Part shown: piece by piece, positions 19,955 through 27,916 of the stretch
Numbering within the stretch: the stretch's first letter is position 1
How the letters are laid out: the number at the start of each line of letters is the position of its first letter
Source: Ga0077555 sp046154645
Lineage (GTDB): Bacteria > Pseudomonadota > Alphaproteobacteria > Rhizobiales > Hyphomicrobiaceae
Direction: 5' to 3'
Length of the DNA: 64,000 nt
Assembly (NCBI GenBank): GCA_046154645.1
Contig: JBJXDZ010000043.1
Span: 1-64,000 of the forward strand
The notes under the pieces: generated by a model
Told to the model about the DNA's origin: nothing
The model's input: only the letters and a program-made list of their open reading frames with translations
Databases searched by the model: none
Position numbers and translations under genes: made by a program

Positions 19955-20884
19955 TCACCCCGGCCAGGGTGGGTCCAGTGGCGGCATGGTGATGGTCGAG
20001 CCAACCTCGTCATTCCAGCGCCCGACGTCCTGGGTGATCATCTGATGCGGTTCCACCAGCCGGTAGGTGACGGCATCGCCAGCGAGCGTCCATTCGATGT
20101 AGCCGGCGCGGGGAAACCCGTATCCGGACGCGATGTGGCGGGCGATGTTGACGAACGCTGTCGTCGGCGCCCACACGATCTGCATCCCCCGATAGCTCAA
20201 GGCGCGATGCACGTGCAGATGCGCACACGCAATGGCCCGCACGCCACCCGCGACGCAGGCATCGAGCAGCGCGCCGCGCGCCGGAAACGGCACTGAATGC
20301 GTGGTGAACTTGGGGTCGGCCGGATCCCGCTCGTAGGGTGGCATATGCACGAACACCAGCTTGCGCGTGCCCGCCGTGCTGGCGAGGGCGTCGCGGAGGA
20401 ACGCCATCTGGCGGCGCTCGTCCGGCAACTCACTGCCCATGAGCGAACTGTCGAGGCCAATCAGCTGCCAGCCACCGATCTCGCGCTGCCACCAGCGAGG
20501 CCCGACCAGGCGCTCGAAGCGTTGCATGCGCTCCGCTGTCAGGGGCTGTTCAAGCCGCGAGAAGGGGGGCGCCTCACCGATATCATGGTTACCGGGGATC
20601 GCCACCCAGGGTGCCGGCAGCTTGTCGTGCCAGGCCTTGGCAAACACCAAGTCATCTTCGACGCCGGCGCCATTGAGCGAGAGGTCGCCGGAATTGACGA
20701 TCAGGTCTGGTGGATTGGCCTGCATCAGCCGGCAAAACACGGCGAAGTTCGGATTGAAATGCCCGCGCTCGCGCGACAAGTGTGTGTCCGAAACCTGGAC
20801 CAGACGAACGGCAGTCGACTTTGGCACAACGGTCATTGGCTCGGGCCTCGTCAAGGACAACGGCTGCAGGGCGTCCGGTTGCAT
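19955..20884 (-). CDS. Calcineurin-like metallophosphoesterase (CpdA-like)
   Basis: 309 residues. The metal-binding signature is in order: VSDTHLS (Asp, His), NSGDLS, PGNHDIG, FVHMPPY and CAHLHVH. This set and the short length match class III cyclic-nucleotide phosphodiesterases and related CpdA-like enzymes, which hydrolyse phosphodiesters with two metal ions. The true substrate is not certain; cAMP is only the prototype. Translation may start at the first ATG or at Met17 (MTVVPKSTAVRLVQ, nt 20836), which lies closer to the domain. The upstream region separates it from the divergently transcribed exporter gene. Confidence 0.85.
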   Translation of the reverse strand: MQPDALQPLSLTRPEPMTVVPKSTAVRLVQVSDTHLSRERGHFNPNFAVFCRLMQANPPDLIVNSGDLSLNGAGVEDDLVFAKAWHDKLPAPWVAIPGNHDIGEAPPFSRLEQPLTAERMQRFERLVGPRWWQREIGGWQLIGLDSSLMGSELPDERRQMAFLRDALASTAGTRKLVFVHMPPYERDPADPKFTTHSVPFPARGALLDACVAGGVRAIACAHLHVHRALSYRGMQIVWAPTTAFVNIARHIASGYGFPRAGYIEWTLAGDAVTYRLVEPHQMITQDVGRWNDEVGSTITMPPLDPPWPG

Positions 20885-21090
20885 ACTGTGGCCTCAGGGT
20901 CGGCTTTGCCAAGCCCGAACGTTCGGCACCGGTTGCGGCAACGCATAGCGAATGCGCAATGCCAATTGGCGCGACGGAAGGGTTGACGGCGGGGCCTGTG
21001 CCGTTACGCTCCGGCGATCGATCCCTGCGGCACGGTGCGGTGTCGTCAAGCGCACCGGGGGGCAAGCACGGCCAGTGGAGGGAGTCCCAG

Positions 21091-21858
21091 GTGTGGGAGT
21101 TGATCGGCGTCAAGCCGGATGCCTGGCTGGCGCTGGTCGCGGCCGCGGTGCTGCTGGCGGGCTTCTTGCGCGGCTTCGTCGGCTTTGGCGCGGCGCTGAT
21201 CTCGGTGCCGGTCCTCAGCCTCATCCTTGGCCCCCACGCGGCTATTGCGGTGAGCAATGTGATGGGCTTGCCGGCTGTCGTGCAACTGCTTCCCGAAGCG
21301 ATCCGAAGGGCAGAGCGGCCGGTGGTGCTGCCGATCTGCCTGGCCATCTTCCTGGCGACGCCGATCGGCACCTGGTTGCTGGTGATTGCCGACCCCGGGG
21401 TGATGAAGATCGCCATTTCTGGCGTGGTGCTGGTCATGGTCGCCATTCTCGCCAGTGGATGGCGGCTCAAGGGTGAGGTTGGGATGGCCAAGCTGCTCAC
21501 CGCGGGGCTGGTCGGGGGCCTGGTGCAGGGCGCAGCCGGAGTCGGCGGGCCGCCCGTGGTGGCCGTCGCCCTGTCGCGACCGGGGCCGGCGGTGCAGCAG
21601 AGGGCCAATGTGCTGGCGTTGATGACCGCGATCTCGCTGTCGTCGATCGTGCCGCTGCTGTATTATGGGCTCTTCACACGCCAGACCGTGATCATCGGCT
21701 TGATACTGGTGCCGCTCTATTCCGGCGCGACGGCGTTGGGCAGCCGATACTTTGCGCTTGGCGGTCAGGCGCATTACCGGCGGGCGGCGCTGGCCACATT
21801 GGCGGTGATCGCGGTGGCGACGCTGATCGGCTCGGTGTGGTCCTACCTCGCGTCTTGA
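21091..21858 (+). CDS. TauE/SafE-family sulfite/anion exporter
   Basis: 255 residues from a GTG start at 21091. That start has an excellent ribosome site, GGAGGGAG at 21077-21084, six bases upstream. The frame is open about 300 nt further, but that part overlaps the divergent phosphoesterase gene and is not hydrophobic. The protein is almost wholly membrane-embedded, with about eight helices and the family's internal repeat: GFLRGFVGFGAALISVPVL in the first half and GLVGGLVQGAAGVGGPPVV in the second. Family role: export of sulfite or organosulfonate-derived anions. Its neighbour downstream is a sulfite-oxidase-fold protein, which supports a role in sulfite handling. Confidence 0.9.
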   Translation: MWELIGVKPDAWLALVAAAVLLAGFLRGFVGFGAALISVPVLSLILGPHAAIAVSNVMGLPAVVQLLPEAIRRAERPVVLPICLAIFLATPIGTWLLVIADPGVMKIAISGVVLVMVAILASGWRLKGEVGMAKLLTAGLVGGLVQGAAGVGGPPVVAVALSRPGPAVQQRANVLALMTAISLSSIVPLLYYGLFTRQTVIIGLILVPLYSGATALGSRYFALGGQAHYRRAALATLAVIAVATLIGSVWSYLAS

Positions 21859-21950
21859 AGCGCCGCATCACGTGGCAGGGCTTTTGCCGGCTGCCGGCCT
21901 TTGCTAAGCCTTCTCCCGACACACATCGAGCCCACCGGGACAGTCCATCC

Positions 21951-23048
21951 ATGACCGCCTATAACCCGTTCACCAATCCGGCGCCGCGCGGACCCACGGA
22001 TGGGCCCTATTTCCGCGAGGAGGTGGGGCTTGCCAACCGCAACCACGGCATCGCGCTGGAAATGCTGCGCCATGACGTGACGCCGGCGGGATTGCACTAT
22101 CTGCTGATCCACTTCGATATCCCGTACATCCCGACCGAGGCGGAGTGGCGGCTGGATATCGGCGGCGAAGTGGACCAGCCGTTGACACTGACGGTGGCCG
22201 ACGTCAAAGCACTGCCGCAGCGCACAATGCGGGTGACCCTGGAATGTGCCGGCAACGGGCGCGGCCTGTTCCCGATGCGCATGCCGAGCATGCCGTGGAT
22301 GTCGGAGGCGGTCGGCACCGCCGAATGGACCGGCACGCCCTTGCGCGGGGTGCTTGAAAAGGCCGGTATCAAGCCCGGCGCGGTCGATATCGCCTTCGAG
22401 AGTATCGACCGCGGTGTCGATCGCGGCAACGAGCACGTCTATGGCCGCAGCCTCAAGCCCGCGCTGGCCATGTCCGATGATGTGATGTTGGTCACGGCCA
22501 TGAACGGCCAGCCATTGCTGCCGCAACACGGCTTTCCGCTGCGCCTCGTCGTGCCCGGCTGGTACGGCATGGCCAGCGTCAAGTGGCTGCGCACGATCAA
22601 AGCGCTTTCCAAGCCCTATACCGGACACCAGCAGGTCGGTACCTATCACTTCAAGACGACCGCCGAGGAGCGCGGCACGCCAATCACGCACATGCGCGTC
22701 AAGTCGCTGATGGTGCCGCCGGGGTTGCCGGACTGGTACACGCGACAGCGGCTGGTCGATCGCGGCGTAACGCCCATCTACGGCCGTGCCTGGTCGGGTG
22801 CCGGCGTGCCAATCGCCAAGGTCGAGGTTGGTGTCGATGGCCAGTGGCAGGAGGCCACACTCGACGCACCGGCTGGCCGCTTTGCCTGGCGCGGCTGGCG
22901 CTTCGACTGGACGGCCGAGCCCGGCGAGCATGTGCTCACCTGCCGGGCGACGGATGTCAACGGTGCTGTGCAGCCGCCTGAACCCATCTACGATCGTGGC
23001 GGCTTCGGCAACAACGCCATACAGCGCGTTCTCGTGACGGTGCGCTGA
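21951..23048 (+). CDS. Sulfite-oxidase-family molybdopterin protein
   Basis: 365 residues from ATG 21951 (MTAYNPFTNP). Longer starts would add a basic, non-conserved stretch overlapping the exporter gene. It has the molybdopterin fold segments VTLECAGNGRG with the molybdenum-ligating Cys99, GTAEWTGTPLRGVLE and LPQHGFPLRLVVPGWYGMASVKWL. A C-terminal Mo-co dimerisation domain follows (GRAWSGAGVPIAKVEV). No Tat or Sec signal is visible, so it may act in the cytoplasm, unlike SorA/SorT. Family role: oxidation of sulfite to sulfate or a related oxo-transfer. It follows the TauE/SafE gene by 92 nt and precedes the dehydrogenase iron-sulfur subunit by one base, suggesting a shared transcript. Confidence 0.88.
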   Translation: MTAYNPFTNPAPRGPTDGPYFREEVGLANRNHGIALEMLRHDVTPAGLHYLLIHFDIPYIPTEAEWRLDIGGEVDQPLTLTVADVKALPQRTMRVTLECAGNGRGLFPMRMPSMPWMSEAVGTAEWTGTPLRGVLEKAGIKPGAVDIAFESIDRGVDRGNEHVYGRSLKPALAMSDDVMLVTAMNGQPLLPQHGFPLRLVVPGWYGMASVKWLRTIKALSKPYTGHQQVGTYHFKTTAEERGTPITHMRVKSLMVPPGLPDWYTRQRLVDRGVTPIYGRAWSGAGVPIAKVEVGVDGQWQEATLDAPAGRFAWRGWRFDWTAEPGEHVLTCRATDVNGAVQPPEPIYDRGGFGNNAIQRVLVTVR

Positions 23049-23049
23049 G

Positions 23050-23802
23050 ATGACAAGCCCATCTGCGACGGCTGCCGCGTCGGATACCGGCACCATTGAA
23101 GTTTCCATCTGGCGCGGCGGTGACCAGGGGCGCTACGAGACGTTCACGGTGCCGATGCGGGCGAGCCAGACCGTGCTCGACGTGGTGACGCACGTGCAGC
23201 GCAATCTCGATCCGACGCTCTCCTATCGCTTTGCCTGTCGCGTCGGCGTCTGCGGCTCCTGCGCCATGACGGTCAATGGGCGACCGCGCTGGACGTGCCG
23301 CACGCACGTCTCAAAAGTTGTCGAGAATGGCAAGCTGGAGATCGGACCGCTGGCCAATCTGCCGGTGATCAAGGATCTGGCCACCGACATGTCGCGCTTC
23401 TTCGAGAAGTGGCAGGCGGCGAAGGGCGTCTTCACGCCGACGGAGACGCGCGCCGAGCCCATCGCGGCCATCTCGTCGGAGTCGGCGGAACGAAAGATCA
23501 TTGATACGGCCATCGAATGCATCAATTGCGGTGTCTGCTTCGCCGCCTGCGATACGGTGCGCTGGAACGACGATTACATGGGACCGGCCGCGCTCAATCG
23601 TGCGTGGACTCTGACCAATGATTCCCGCGATGGCGGCAACAACGAGCGGCTCTACGCTGTGTCGCAAGGTGGCGGCTGCCACGCCTGCCACACGCACCAG
23701 TCGTGCGAGCAGCATTGTCCGGTCGGCCTCAATCCAACGGCATCGATTGCCGGCCTCAAGCGGCGGACCATGCAGGCCTACATCCGCGGGGAATTGACGT
23801 GA
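23050..23802 (+). CDS. Succinate dehydrogenase/fumarate reductase-like iron-sulfur subunit
   Basis: 250 residues, the normal length for SdhB/FrdB. The N-terminal [2Fe-2S] domain shows CRVGVCGSCAMTVNG and WTC. The C-terminal domain carries CINCGVCFAAC and CHACHTHQSCEQHCPVG, ligands of the [4Fe-4S] and third cluster. It passes electrons between the flavoprotein (at 25107) and membrane quinone via the two following cytochrome-like subunits. It starts one base after the sulfite-oxidase-like gene and its TGA overlaps the next start (GTGA). The gene order B-C-D-A, with a fumarase-like gene behind, differs from the usual alphaproteobacterial sdhCDAB and may be an accessory complex. Confidence 0.9.
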   Translation: MTSPSATAAASDTGTIEVSIWRGGDQGRYETFTVPMRASQTVLDVVTHVQRNLDPTLSYRFACRVGVCGSCAMTVNGRPRWTCRTHVSKVVENGKLEIGPLANLPVIKDLATDMSRFFEKWQAAKGVFTPTETRAEPIAAISSESAERKIIDTAIECINCGVCFAACDTVRWNDDYMGPAALNRAWTLTNDSRDGGNNERLYAVSQGGGCHACHTHQSCEQHCPVGLNPTASIAGLKRRTMQAYIRGELT

Positions 23803-24137
23803 ACGTCCGCCTCTATGTCCTGCAACGGCTGACCGCCGCGCTGATGGTGCCGCTGATCGCGGTGCATCTGATCGTCATCTTCTATGCGACGCGCAAGGGC
23901 CTGTCTGCAGCCGAGATCCTCGGGCGCACGCGCGGTTCGGTGCTGTGGGCGCTGTATTACGGAACGTTCGTTATTGCGGCAGCAATCCACGGCGCCATTG
24001 GCGTGCGCTCGGTGCTGCGTGAATGGGGGCCGCGTGCGCTGGCCCACAGTGCGCGCGGGCTGGATCTGGTCATGTGGGGATTTGGCTTGCTGCTCGTTTT
24101 GCTGGGTCTGCGGGCCGTTGCCGCGGTGGTGCTCTGA
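23799..24137 (+). CDS. Succinate dehydrogenase/fumarate reductase-like membrane anchor 1
   Basis: 112 residues from a GTG at 23799 that overlaps the stop of the iron-sulfur subunit by four bases. The sequence begins with a QRLTAALMVPLIAVHLIVIF helix, the SdhC-like segment with a histidine that can ligate heme. It continues with two more hydrophobic helices (TFVIAAAIHGAIGVRSVLRE and a C-terminal VMWGFGLLLVLLGLRA). His residues in the first and second helices are the likely axial heme b ligands. Role: quinone-side membrane anchor. Coupled by overlap on both sides. Confidence 0.82.
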   Translation: MNVRLYVLQRLTAALMVPLIAVHLIVIFYATRKGLSAAEILGRTRGSVLWALYYGTFVIAAAIHGAIGVRSVLREWGPRALAHSARGLDLVMWGFGLLLVLLGLRAVAAVVL

Positions 24138-24496
24138 TGGCAACGCCCCGCACATCCGGCTATCGCCGCGACCGATTGTGGCTCGCCGCCATGATCCACC
24201 GCGTCTCCGGCGTCTTGCTCGCCTGCTTCCTGCCACTGCATTTTCTGGCCCTCGGTCTCGCCATCAAGGGCGAGGCGGCGCTGGATGGCTTTCTAAGCTG
24301 GACCAAATCGCCGCTGGTCAAGCTGGCGGAAACGGGCCTCGTGGCGCTGCTCGCCGTGCATCTGCTCGGCGGCATCCGCGTATTGGTGATCGAGAACATG
24401 CCCTGGCGCGATGGCCAGAAGCGCATGGCGACGGCGGTCTTGATGGCGGCAGTGGTTCTTGCTGCATTCTTTCTGGTGCGGGTCTATCTTAGCTAA
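24137..24496 (+). CDS. Succinate dehydrogenase/fumarate reductase-like membrane anchor 2
   Basis: 119 residues from ATG 24137, which overlaps the previous stop by one base (TGATG). It has three hydrophobic helices. The first contains AAMIHRVSGVLLACFLPLHF, the SdhC signature H-R-x-S-G with quinone-site and heme residues; the second contains TGLVALLAVHLLGGIRVLVIE. With the previous gene it would form the two-chain cytochrome b anchor. It ends TAATG, overlapping the start of a Uma2-family nuclease gene. Confidence 0.85.
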   Translation: MATPRTSGYRRDRLWLAAMIHRVSGVLLACFLPLHFLALGLAIKGEAALDGFLSWTKSPLVKLAETGLVALLAVHLLGGIRVLVIENMPWRDGQKRMATAVLMAAVVLAAFFLVRVYLS

Positions 24497-25095
24497 TGTG
24501 CGTCAACCAAGAGACCCAGATGGCCACGGCACAGCGAAGACCCGACCCTGTCACCATCGATGTCTTCGATGCTTTCATCGAAGCGCAGGCGGATACGCAA
24601 CAATTCGAGCTCGTCGAAGGCGTCATCGTTATGATGACCAACCCGACGGAAACGCACGAGCAAATCGCCGGCAACATCGGTGCGCCACTGAAGATTGCCA
24701 TGGATGCGCGCGGCTGCCGCAGCTATCAGGGCGGCATCCGCGTGCAGCGCTCGGACGATCCCCGCGACACTGACAAGACCCGTCCTGATGTGGTTGTCCG
24801 TTGCGGCAAGAGTAGTAGCCGGAACTTCATCACGGATCCGCTGGTTGTGGTCGAAGTTCTCTCGCCGTCGACCATCGATGTGGATCGTGGTCCGAAGCTG
24901 GACTTCTACAAGTCGTTGCCGACGCTACGACACATCGCGCTGATCTATCAGGATCAGATGCGCGTCGAGCACTACCGGCGCACCGAGCAAGGGTTCGAGC
25001 TCGATGTGCTGAAAGACCCCACACAAGAGCTGCACTTCGAGGCGATTGAGTTTCGGATTGCGCTCACCCGCATTTACTTCGGTGCCGATCTCTGA
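24496..25095 (+). CDS. Uma2-family (DUF820) putative restriction-like endonuclease
   Basis: 199 residues. It has the Uma2 fold: YELVEG-like FELVEGVIVMM, the acidic RPDVVV strand and LVVVEVLSPST, which together give the PD-(D/E)xK-type active site, followed by KLDFYKSLPTLRHIALI. Cellular targets of Uma2 proteins are poorly known. It starts at ATG 24496 within the stop of the second anchor gene, or possibly at Met9 (ATG 24520). The flavoprotein gene begins 11 nt after it. Its position inside a four-gene respiratory operon is unusual; the tight spacing suggests it is co-transcribed. Confidence 0.82.
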   Translation: MCVNQETQMATAQRRPDPVTIDVFDAFIEAQADTQQFELVEGVIVMMTNPTETHEQIAGNIGAPLKIAMDARGCRSYQGGIRVQRSDDPRDTDKTRPDVVVRCGKSSSRNFITDPLVVVEVLSPSTIDVDRGPKLDFYKSLPTLRHIALIYQDQMRVEHYRRTEQGFELDVLKDPTQELHFEAIEFRIALTRIYFGADL

Positions 25096-25106
25096 GTTCA
25101 AGCCAC

Positions 25107-26843
25107 ATGATCCAATCGCACAAGACCGACATTCTGATCCTGGGCTCAGGCGGCGCGGGGCTGTTCGCGGCGCTGCATGCGCATCAAGCCAATCCCGATC
25201 TCGACATCACCATTGCCACCAAGGGTCTGATCGGCAAGTCGGGTTGCACGCGCATGGTGCAGGGCGGCTACAATGTGGCGCTGCACAAGGGCGACTCGGT
25301 CGAGCGCCACTTCATGGACACGATCGATGGCGGCAAGTGGCTGCCGAACCAGCAACTGGCGTGGACGCTGGTCGAGCAGGCCATCGTGCGCGTGCGCGAA
25401 CTGGAAAACGAGATCGGCTGCTTCTTCGATCGCAACCCCGACGGTTCGTTGCACGGCAAGGCCTTCGCGGGGCAAACCTTCGACCGCACCGTGCATAAGG
25501 GCGATCTCACTGGCATCGAGATCATCAATCGCCTGATGGAGCAGGTGTACGCGCGGCCTTCGATCCGCCGTCTGGAAGAGCATCGCGCGGTGGCGCTCAT
25601 TCCTGAAAAGGGGAATCGCGCTGTTGCCGGTGTCTTGTTCATCGATATTCGGACCGGCGAGTTCCGCCTGATCGAGGCCAAGACCGTGCTGCTGGCAACC
25701 GGTGGCGGTCCATCGAACTACAAGTACCACACGCCCTCCGGCGACAAGTCGATGGATGGTCTGGCCATGGCGCTGCGCTATGGGCTCCCCCTGCGCGACA
25801 TGGAGATGGTGCAGTTTCATCCAACCGGCGTTTTGGCCGGTCCGCACACGCGCATGACCGGCACCATCATTGAGGAAGGCTTGCGCGGGGCCGGCGGCTA
25901 TCTGCTCGACGGTGCGCAGCAGCGCTTCATGTTCAATTATGATCCACGCGGCGAGCGAGCGACGCGCGATCTGGTCTCGCAGTCGATGTATCGCGAAATG
26001 CAGGCCGGACGCACGACAGCGAACGGCGGCCTCTACATTGCCATGGGGCACCTTGGACGCGAGAAGGTGGCCAAGCAGTTCAAGGGCATGGTCGAGCGCT
26101 GTGCGGATTGCGGGTTCGATCTGGCGGGCGGCCTCGTCGAGGTGGTGCCGACGGCGCATTACCTGATGGGCGGCATCGTGGTGCAGCCCGACACATCGAC
26201 CGGCGTCGACGGCCTCTATTGCGCGGGGGAGGACGCGGGCGGCGTACACGGCGCCAACCGGCTCGGCGGCAATGGCGTCGCCAACTCCACCGTCTACGGC
26301 GGCATCGCCGGCGAGACGATGGCCGCCGACATCAAGCGCGGGCTCAAGCATCGGGTGCCCGACATGGATGTGGCCAAGGCCGAGAAGATGCGCGCCGAAG
26401 AGCCCTTCGCGCGCAAGCCCGGCGACACCAATGCACTGCGCGACGCCCTGCTCGACCTGATGTGGGACGATGTCGGGATCATCAGGGACAAGGGTGGCAT
26501 GGAGCGGGCACTGGGCCGTCTCGATGCGCTGAGCGGCGAATTGAGCGGCGCCAGCGTGCCCGACAACGACCGGCGCTTCAATCTCTCCTGGCACGACTGG
26601 CTCAATCTGCGCTCGCAGCTCGAAATGTCCAAGGTCATCACACACGCGGCCTTGAAGCGCGAGAATTCCCGCGGCGCCCACTTCCGGGAGGATTTCAAGG
26701 ACGCGGGTGATCTGGCCACGTCGCGCTTCACCGTCGTGCGCGAGGTGGACGGCAAACTGCAGGCCAGCGACGAGCCCGTGCAGTTCACCCACGTCAAGCC
26801 CGGCGAAACGCTGATCAAGGACCAGCCGCAGGCGGCGGAGTAG
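25107..26843 (+). CDS. Succinate dehydrogenase/fumarate reductase-like flavoprotein subunit
   Basis: 578 residues, the usual SdhA/FrdA length. It shows the FAD motif ILILGSGGAGLFAALHAH, substrate loops MEMVQFHPTGV and PTAHYLMGGIVVQPDTSTGV, and the CAGEDAGGVHGANRLGGNG segment. The residue matching the covalent FAD histidine of classical SdhA (His45 in E. coli) appears to be Cys47 here (KSGCTRMVQGGYN), so FAD may be non-covalent. Active-site residues around HPTG and HYLMGG are kept. It acts with the iron-sulfur and anchor subunits upstream on a dicarboxylate such as succinate or fumarate. Succinate versus another acid cannot be settled by eye. Confidence 0.88.
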   Translation: MIQSHKTDILILGSGGAGLFAALHAHQANPDLDITIATKGLIGKSGCTRMVQGGYNVALHKGDSVERHFMDTIDGGKWLPNQQLAWTLVEQAIVRVRELENEIGCFFDRNPDGSLHGKAFAGQTFDRTVHKGDLTGIEIINRLMEQVYARPSIRRLEEHRAVALIPEKGNRAVAGVLFIDIRTGEFRLIEAKTVLLATGGGPSNYKYHTPSGDKSMDGLAMALRYGLPLRDMEMVQFHPTGVLAGPHTRMTGTIIEEGLRGAGGYLLDGAQQRFMFNYDPRGERATRDLVSQSMYREMQAGRTTANGGLYIAMGHLGREKVAKQFKGMVERCADCGFDLAGGLVEVVPTAHYLMGGIVVQPDTSTGVDGLYCAGEDAGGVHGANRLGGNGVANSTVYGGIAGETMAADIKRGLKHRVPDMDVAKAEKMRAEEPFARKPGDTNALRDALLDLMWDDVGIIRDKGGMERALGRLDALSGELSGASVPDNDRRFNLSWHDWLNLRSQLEMSKVITHAALKRENSRGAHFREDFKDAGDLATSRFTVVREVDGKLQASDEPVQFTHVKPGETLIKDQPQAAE

Positions 26844-26898
26844 GGGCGTCAGAAGCGCGGTGTGGATTTAGATGGGTGGCCTGTGCTATTCTTGCTCC

Positions 26899-27195
26899 AT
26901 GAATGCTGCAGCCGTTCTCAATATTCTGAAAGAGCACCAAGTCGAGCTTAACAAGCGCGGCGTGAAACGAATTGCGTTGTTCGGCTCAATGGCCCGTGGC
27001 GAAGCGCGCCCCGACAGCGATGTCGATATCTTGGTTGATCTCGACTCAGTCGCAGCGCTCGACGTCTACGACTTCGTCGATTTGCAGCAGTATATTGCAG
27101 ACTTGATTGCGACGCCGGTGGATGTAGTGAATGCTGCCTGCGTGAAACCCAAGCTTCGAGCGTCGATCGACCGGGATTCGGTCTATGCCTTCTAA
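26899..27195 (+). CDS. mntA: MNT-domain nucleotidyltransferase (MntA-type antitoxin)
   Basis: 98 residues from ATG 26899 (MNAAAVLNILK). It has the minimal nucleotidyltransferase signature GSMARGEARPDSDVDILVDL, with the G-S and D-x-D residues needed for metal and nucleotide binding. In characterised pairs this protein neutralises HepT by transferring AMP groups to it. Its stop overlaps the next gene by 11 bases. A slightly earlier in-frame ATG at 26872 exists but adds only nine unconserved residues. Confidence 0.88.
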   Translation: MNAAAVLNILKEHQVELNKRGVKRIALFGSMARGEARPDSDVDILVDLDSVAALDVYDFVDLQQYIADLIATPVDVVNAACVKPKLRASIDRDSVYAF

Positions 27196-27553
27196 GAGCG
27201 TGGCCGACGTTCTCGACGATCTTCAGCGGAACATATTGCTGGCAAAGTTGTTCGTCGAAGGCATGTCCTTTGAGCAATTCAGCCAGGATCAGAAATCGGT
27301 CTACGCCGTGATCCGTGCTCTTGAGATCATCTCAGAAGCCAGTCGTCGGTTGCCGGAGGAAGTGACGAAGCGTCACCCGTCGATTCCATGGCGCGCCATT
27401 GCAGGAGCAGGCAACGTCTACCGGCACGACTATCAGGACCTTACGCATGACATGATCTGGCGTACCGTGACGGAAAGTCTGAATGCCTTGGAGAGTGTGG
27501 TCGCAGCCGAGATTACGGCCCTCGGCCAAGGGAACAACGGTAGCGGAGGGTAA
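27185..27553 (+). CDS. hepT: HepT-like (DUF86) ribonuclease toxin
   Basis: 122 residues, all-helical HEPN/DUF86 protein. Conserved parts are AVIRALEIISEASRRLPEE and IPWRAIAGAGNVYRHDYQDL. The usual HEPN catalytic motif is R-x4-6-H; here the expected Arg position in the last segment reads Gly-Ala-Gly-Asn, while Arg-His-Asp-Tyr is kept. This variant occurs in a DUF86 subgroup, so activity is uncertain. It is co-transcribed with the nucleotidyltransferase antitoxin through an 11-base overlap. Confidence 0.87.
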   Translation: MPSKSVADVLDDLQRNILLAKLFVEGMSFEQFSQDQKSVYAVIRALEIISEASRRLPEEVTKRHPSIPWRAIAGAGNVYRHDYQDLTHDMIWRTVTESLNALESVVAAEITALGQGNNGSGG

Positions 27554-27581
27554 GAGAGCAGCCTAATGGTTGGGATTATGA

Positions 27582-27851
27582 GTGATGGAATCGCGCATCC
27601 TGAAACTTGCGTTGATTGGCCTCGTGCTCGGGTGTCTGAATGCGGGACCATTGTTCATTGCCTGGAGCGAATACTCGCAGGCGACCATGTACATGCAGAT
27701 TGGCAACGTCGGTCTGGCCGACGAAGCCATTGAACACGCATGGATTGCCATTGCGATTGGCGGCGCGATCACGTATTTCGCAATCTTGTGCCTTGTTCTG
27801 CTTGATAGACTTTTGCATGGGGTTCCCCATGACTCTCCTGGAGCCGACTGA
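27582..27851 (+). CDS. Small two-helix membrane protein, unknown
   Basis: 89 residues from GTG 27582, or 88 from the ATG at 27585. It holds two hydrophobic helices (LKLALIGLVLGCLNAGPLFI and IAIAIGGAITYFAILCLVLL) separated by a polar loop. No family recognised. It lies 28 nt after hepT and 65 nt before the fumarase-like gene. Composition is consistent with a real small membrane protein. Confidence 0.55.
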   Translation: MMESRILKLALIGLVLGCLNAGPLFIAWSEYSQATMYMQIGNVGLADEAIEHAWIAIAIGGAITYFAILCLVLLDRLLHGVPHDSPGAD

Positions 27852-27916
27852 GATTAGTCATATGTTTGAGCGCGGTTGTCGCGGCCTGTCGCCAGCACCC
27901 ATCAAGAGTTCCTTGC

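Noticed and set aside
20782..21090. N-terminal extension of the TauE/SafE gene
   Set aside because: It overlaps the divergent phosphoesterase gene and is polar; the GTG at 21091 has a strong ribosome site directly before the first membrane helix.
21843..23108. 421-codon minus-strand frame opposite the sulfite-oxidase-like gene
   Set aside because: His/Arg-rich shadow frame with no recognisable domain; the + strand protein has a clear molybdopterin signature.
25146..26792. 548-codon minus-strand frame opposite the flavoprotein gene
   Set aside because: Shadow frame of a GC-rich gene; the + strand encodes a complete SdhA/FrdA-like protein.
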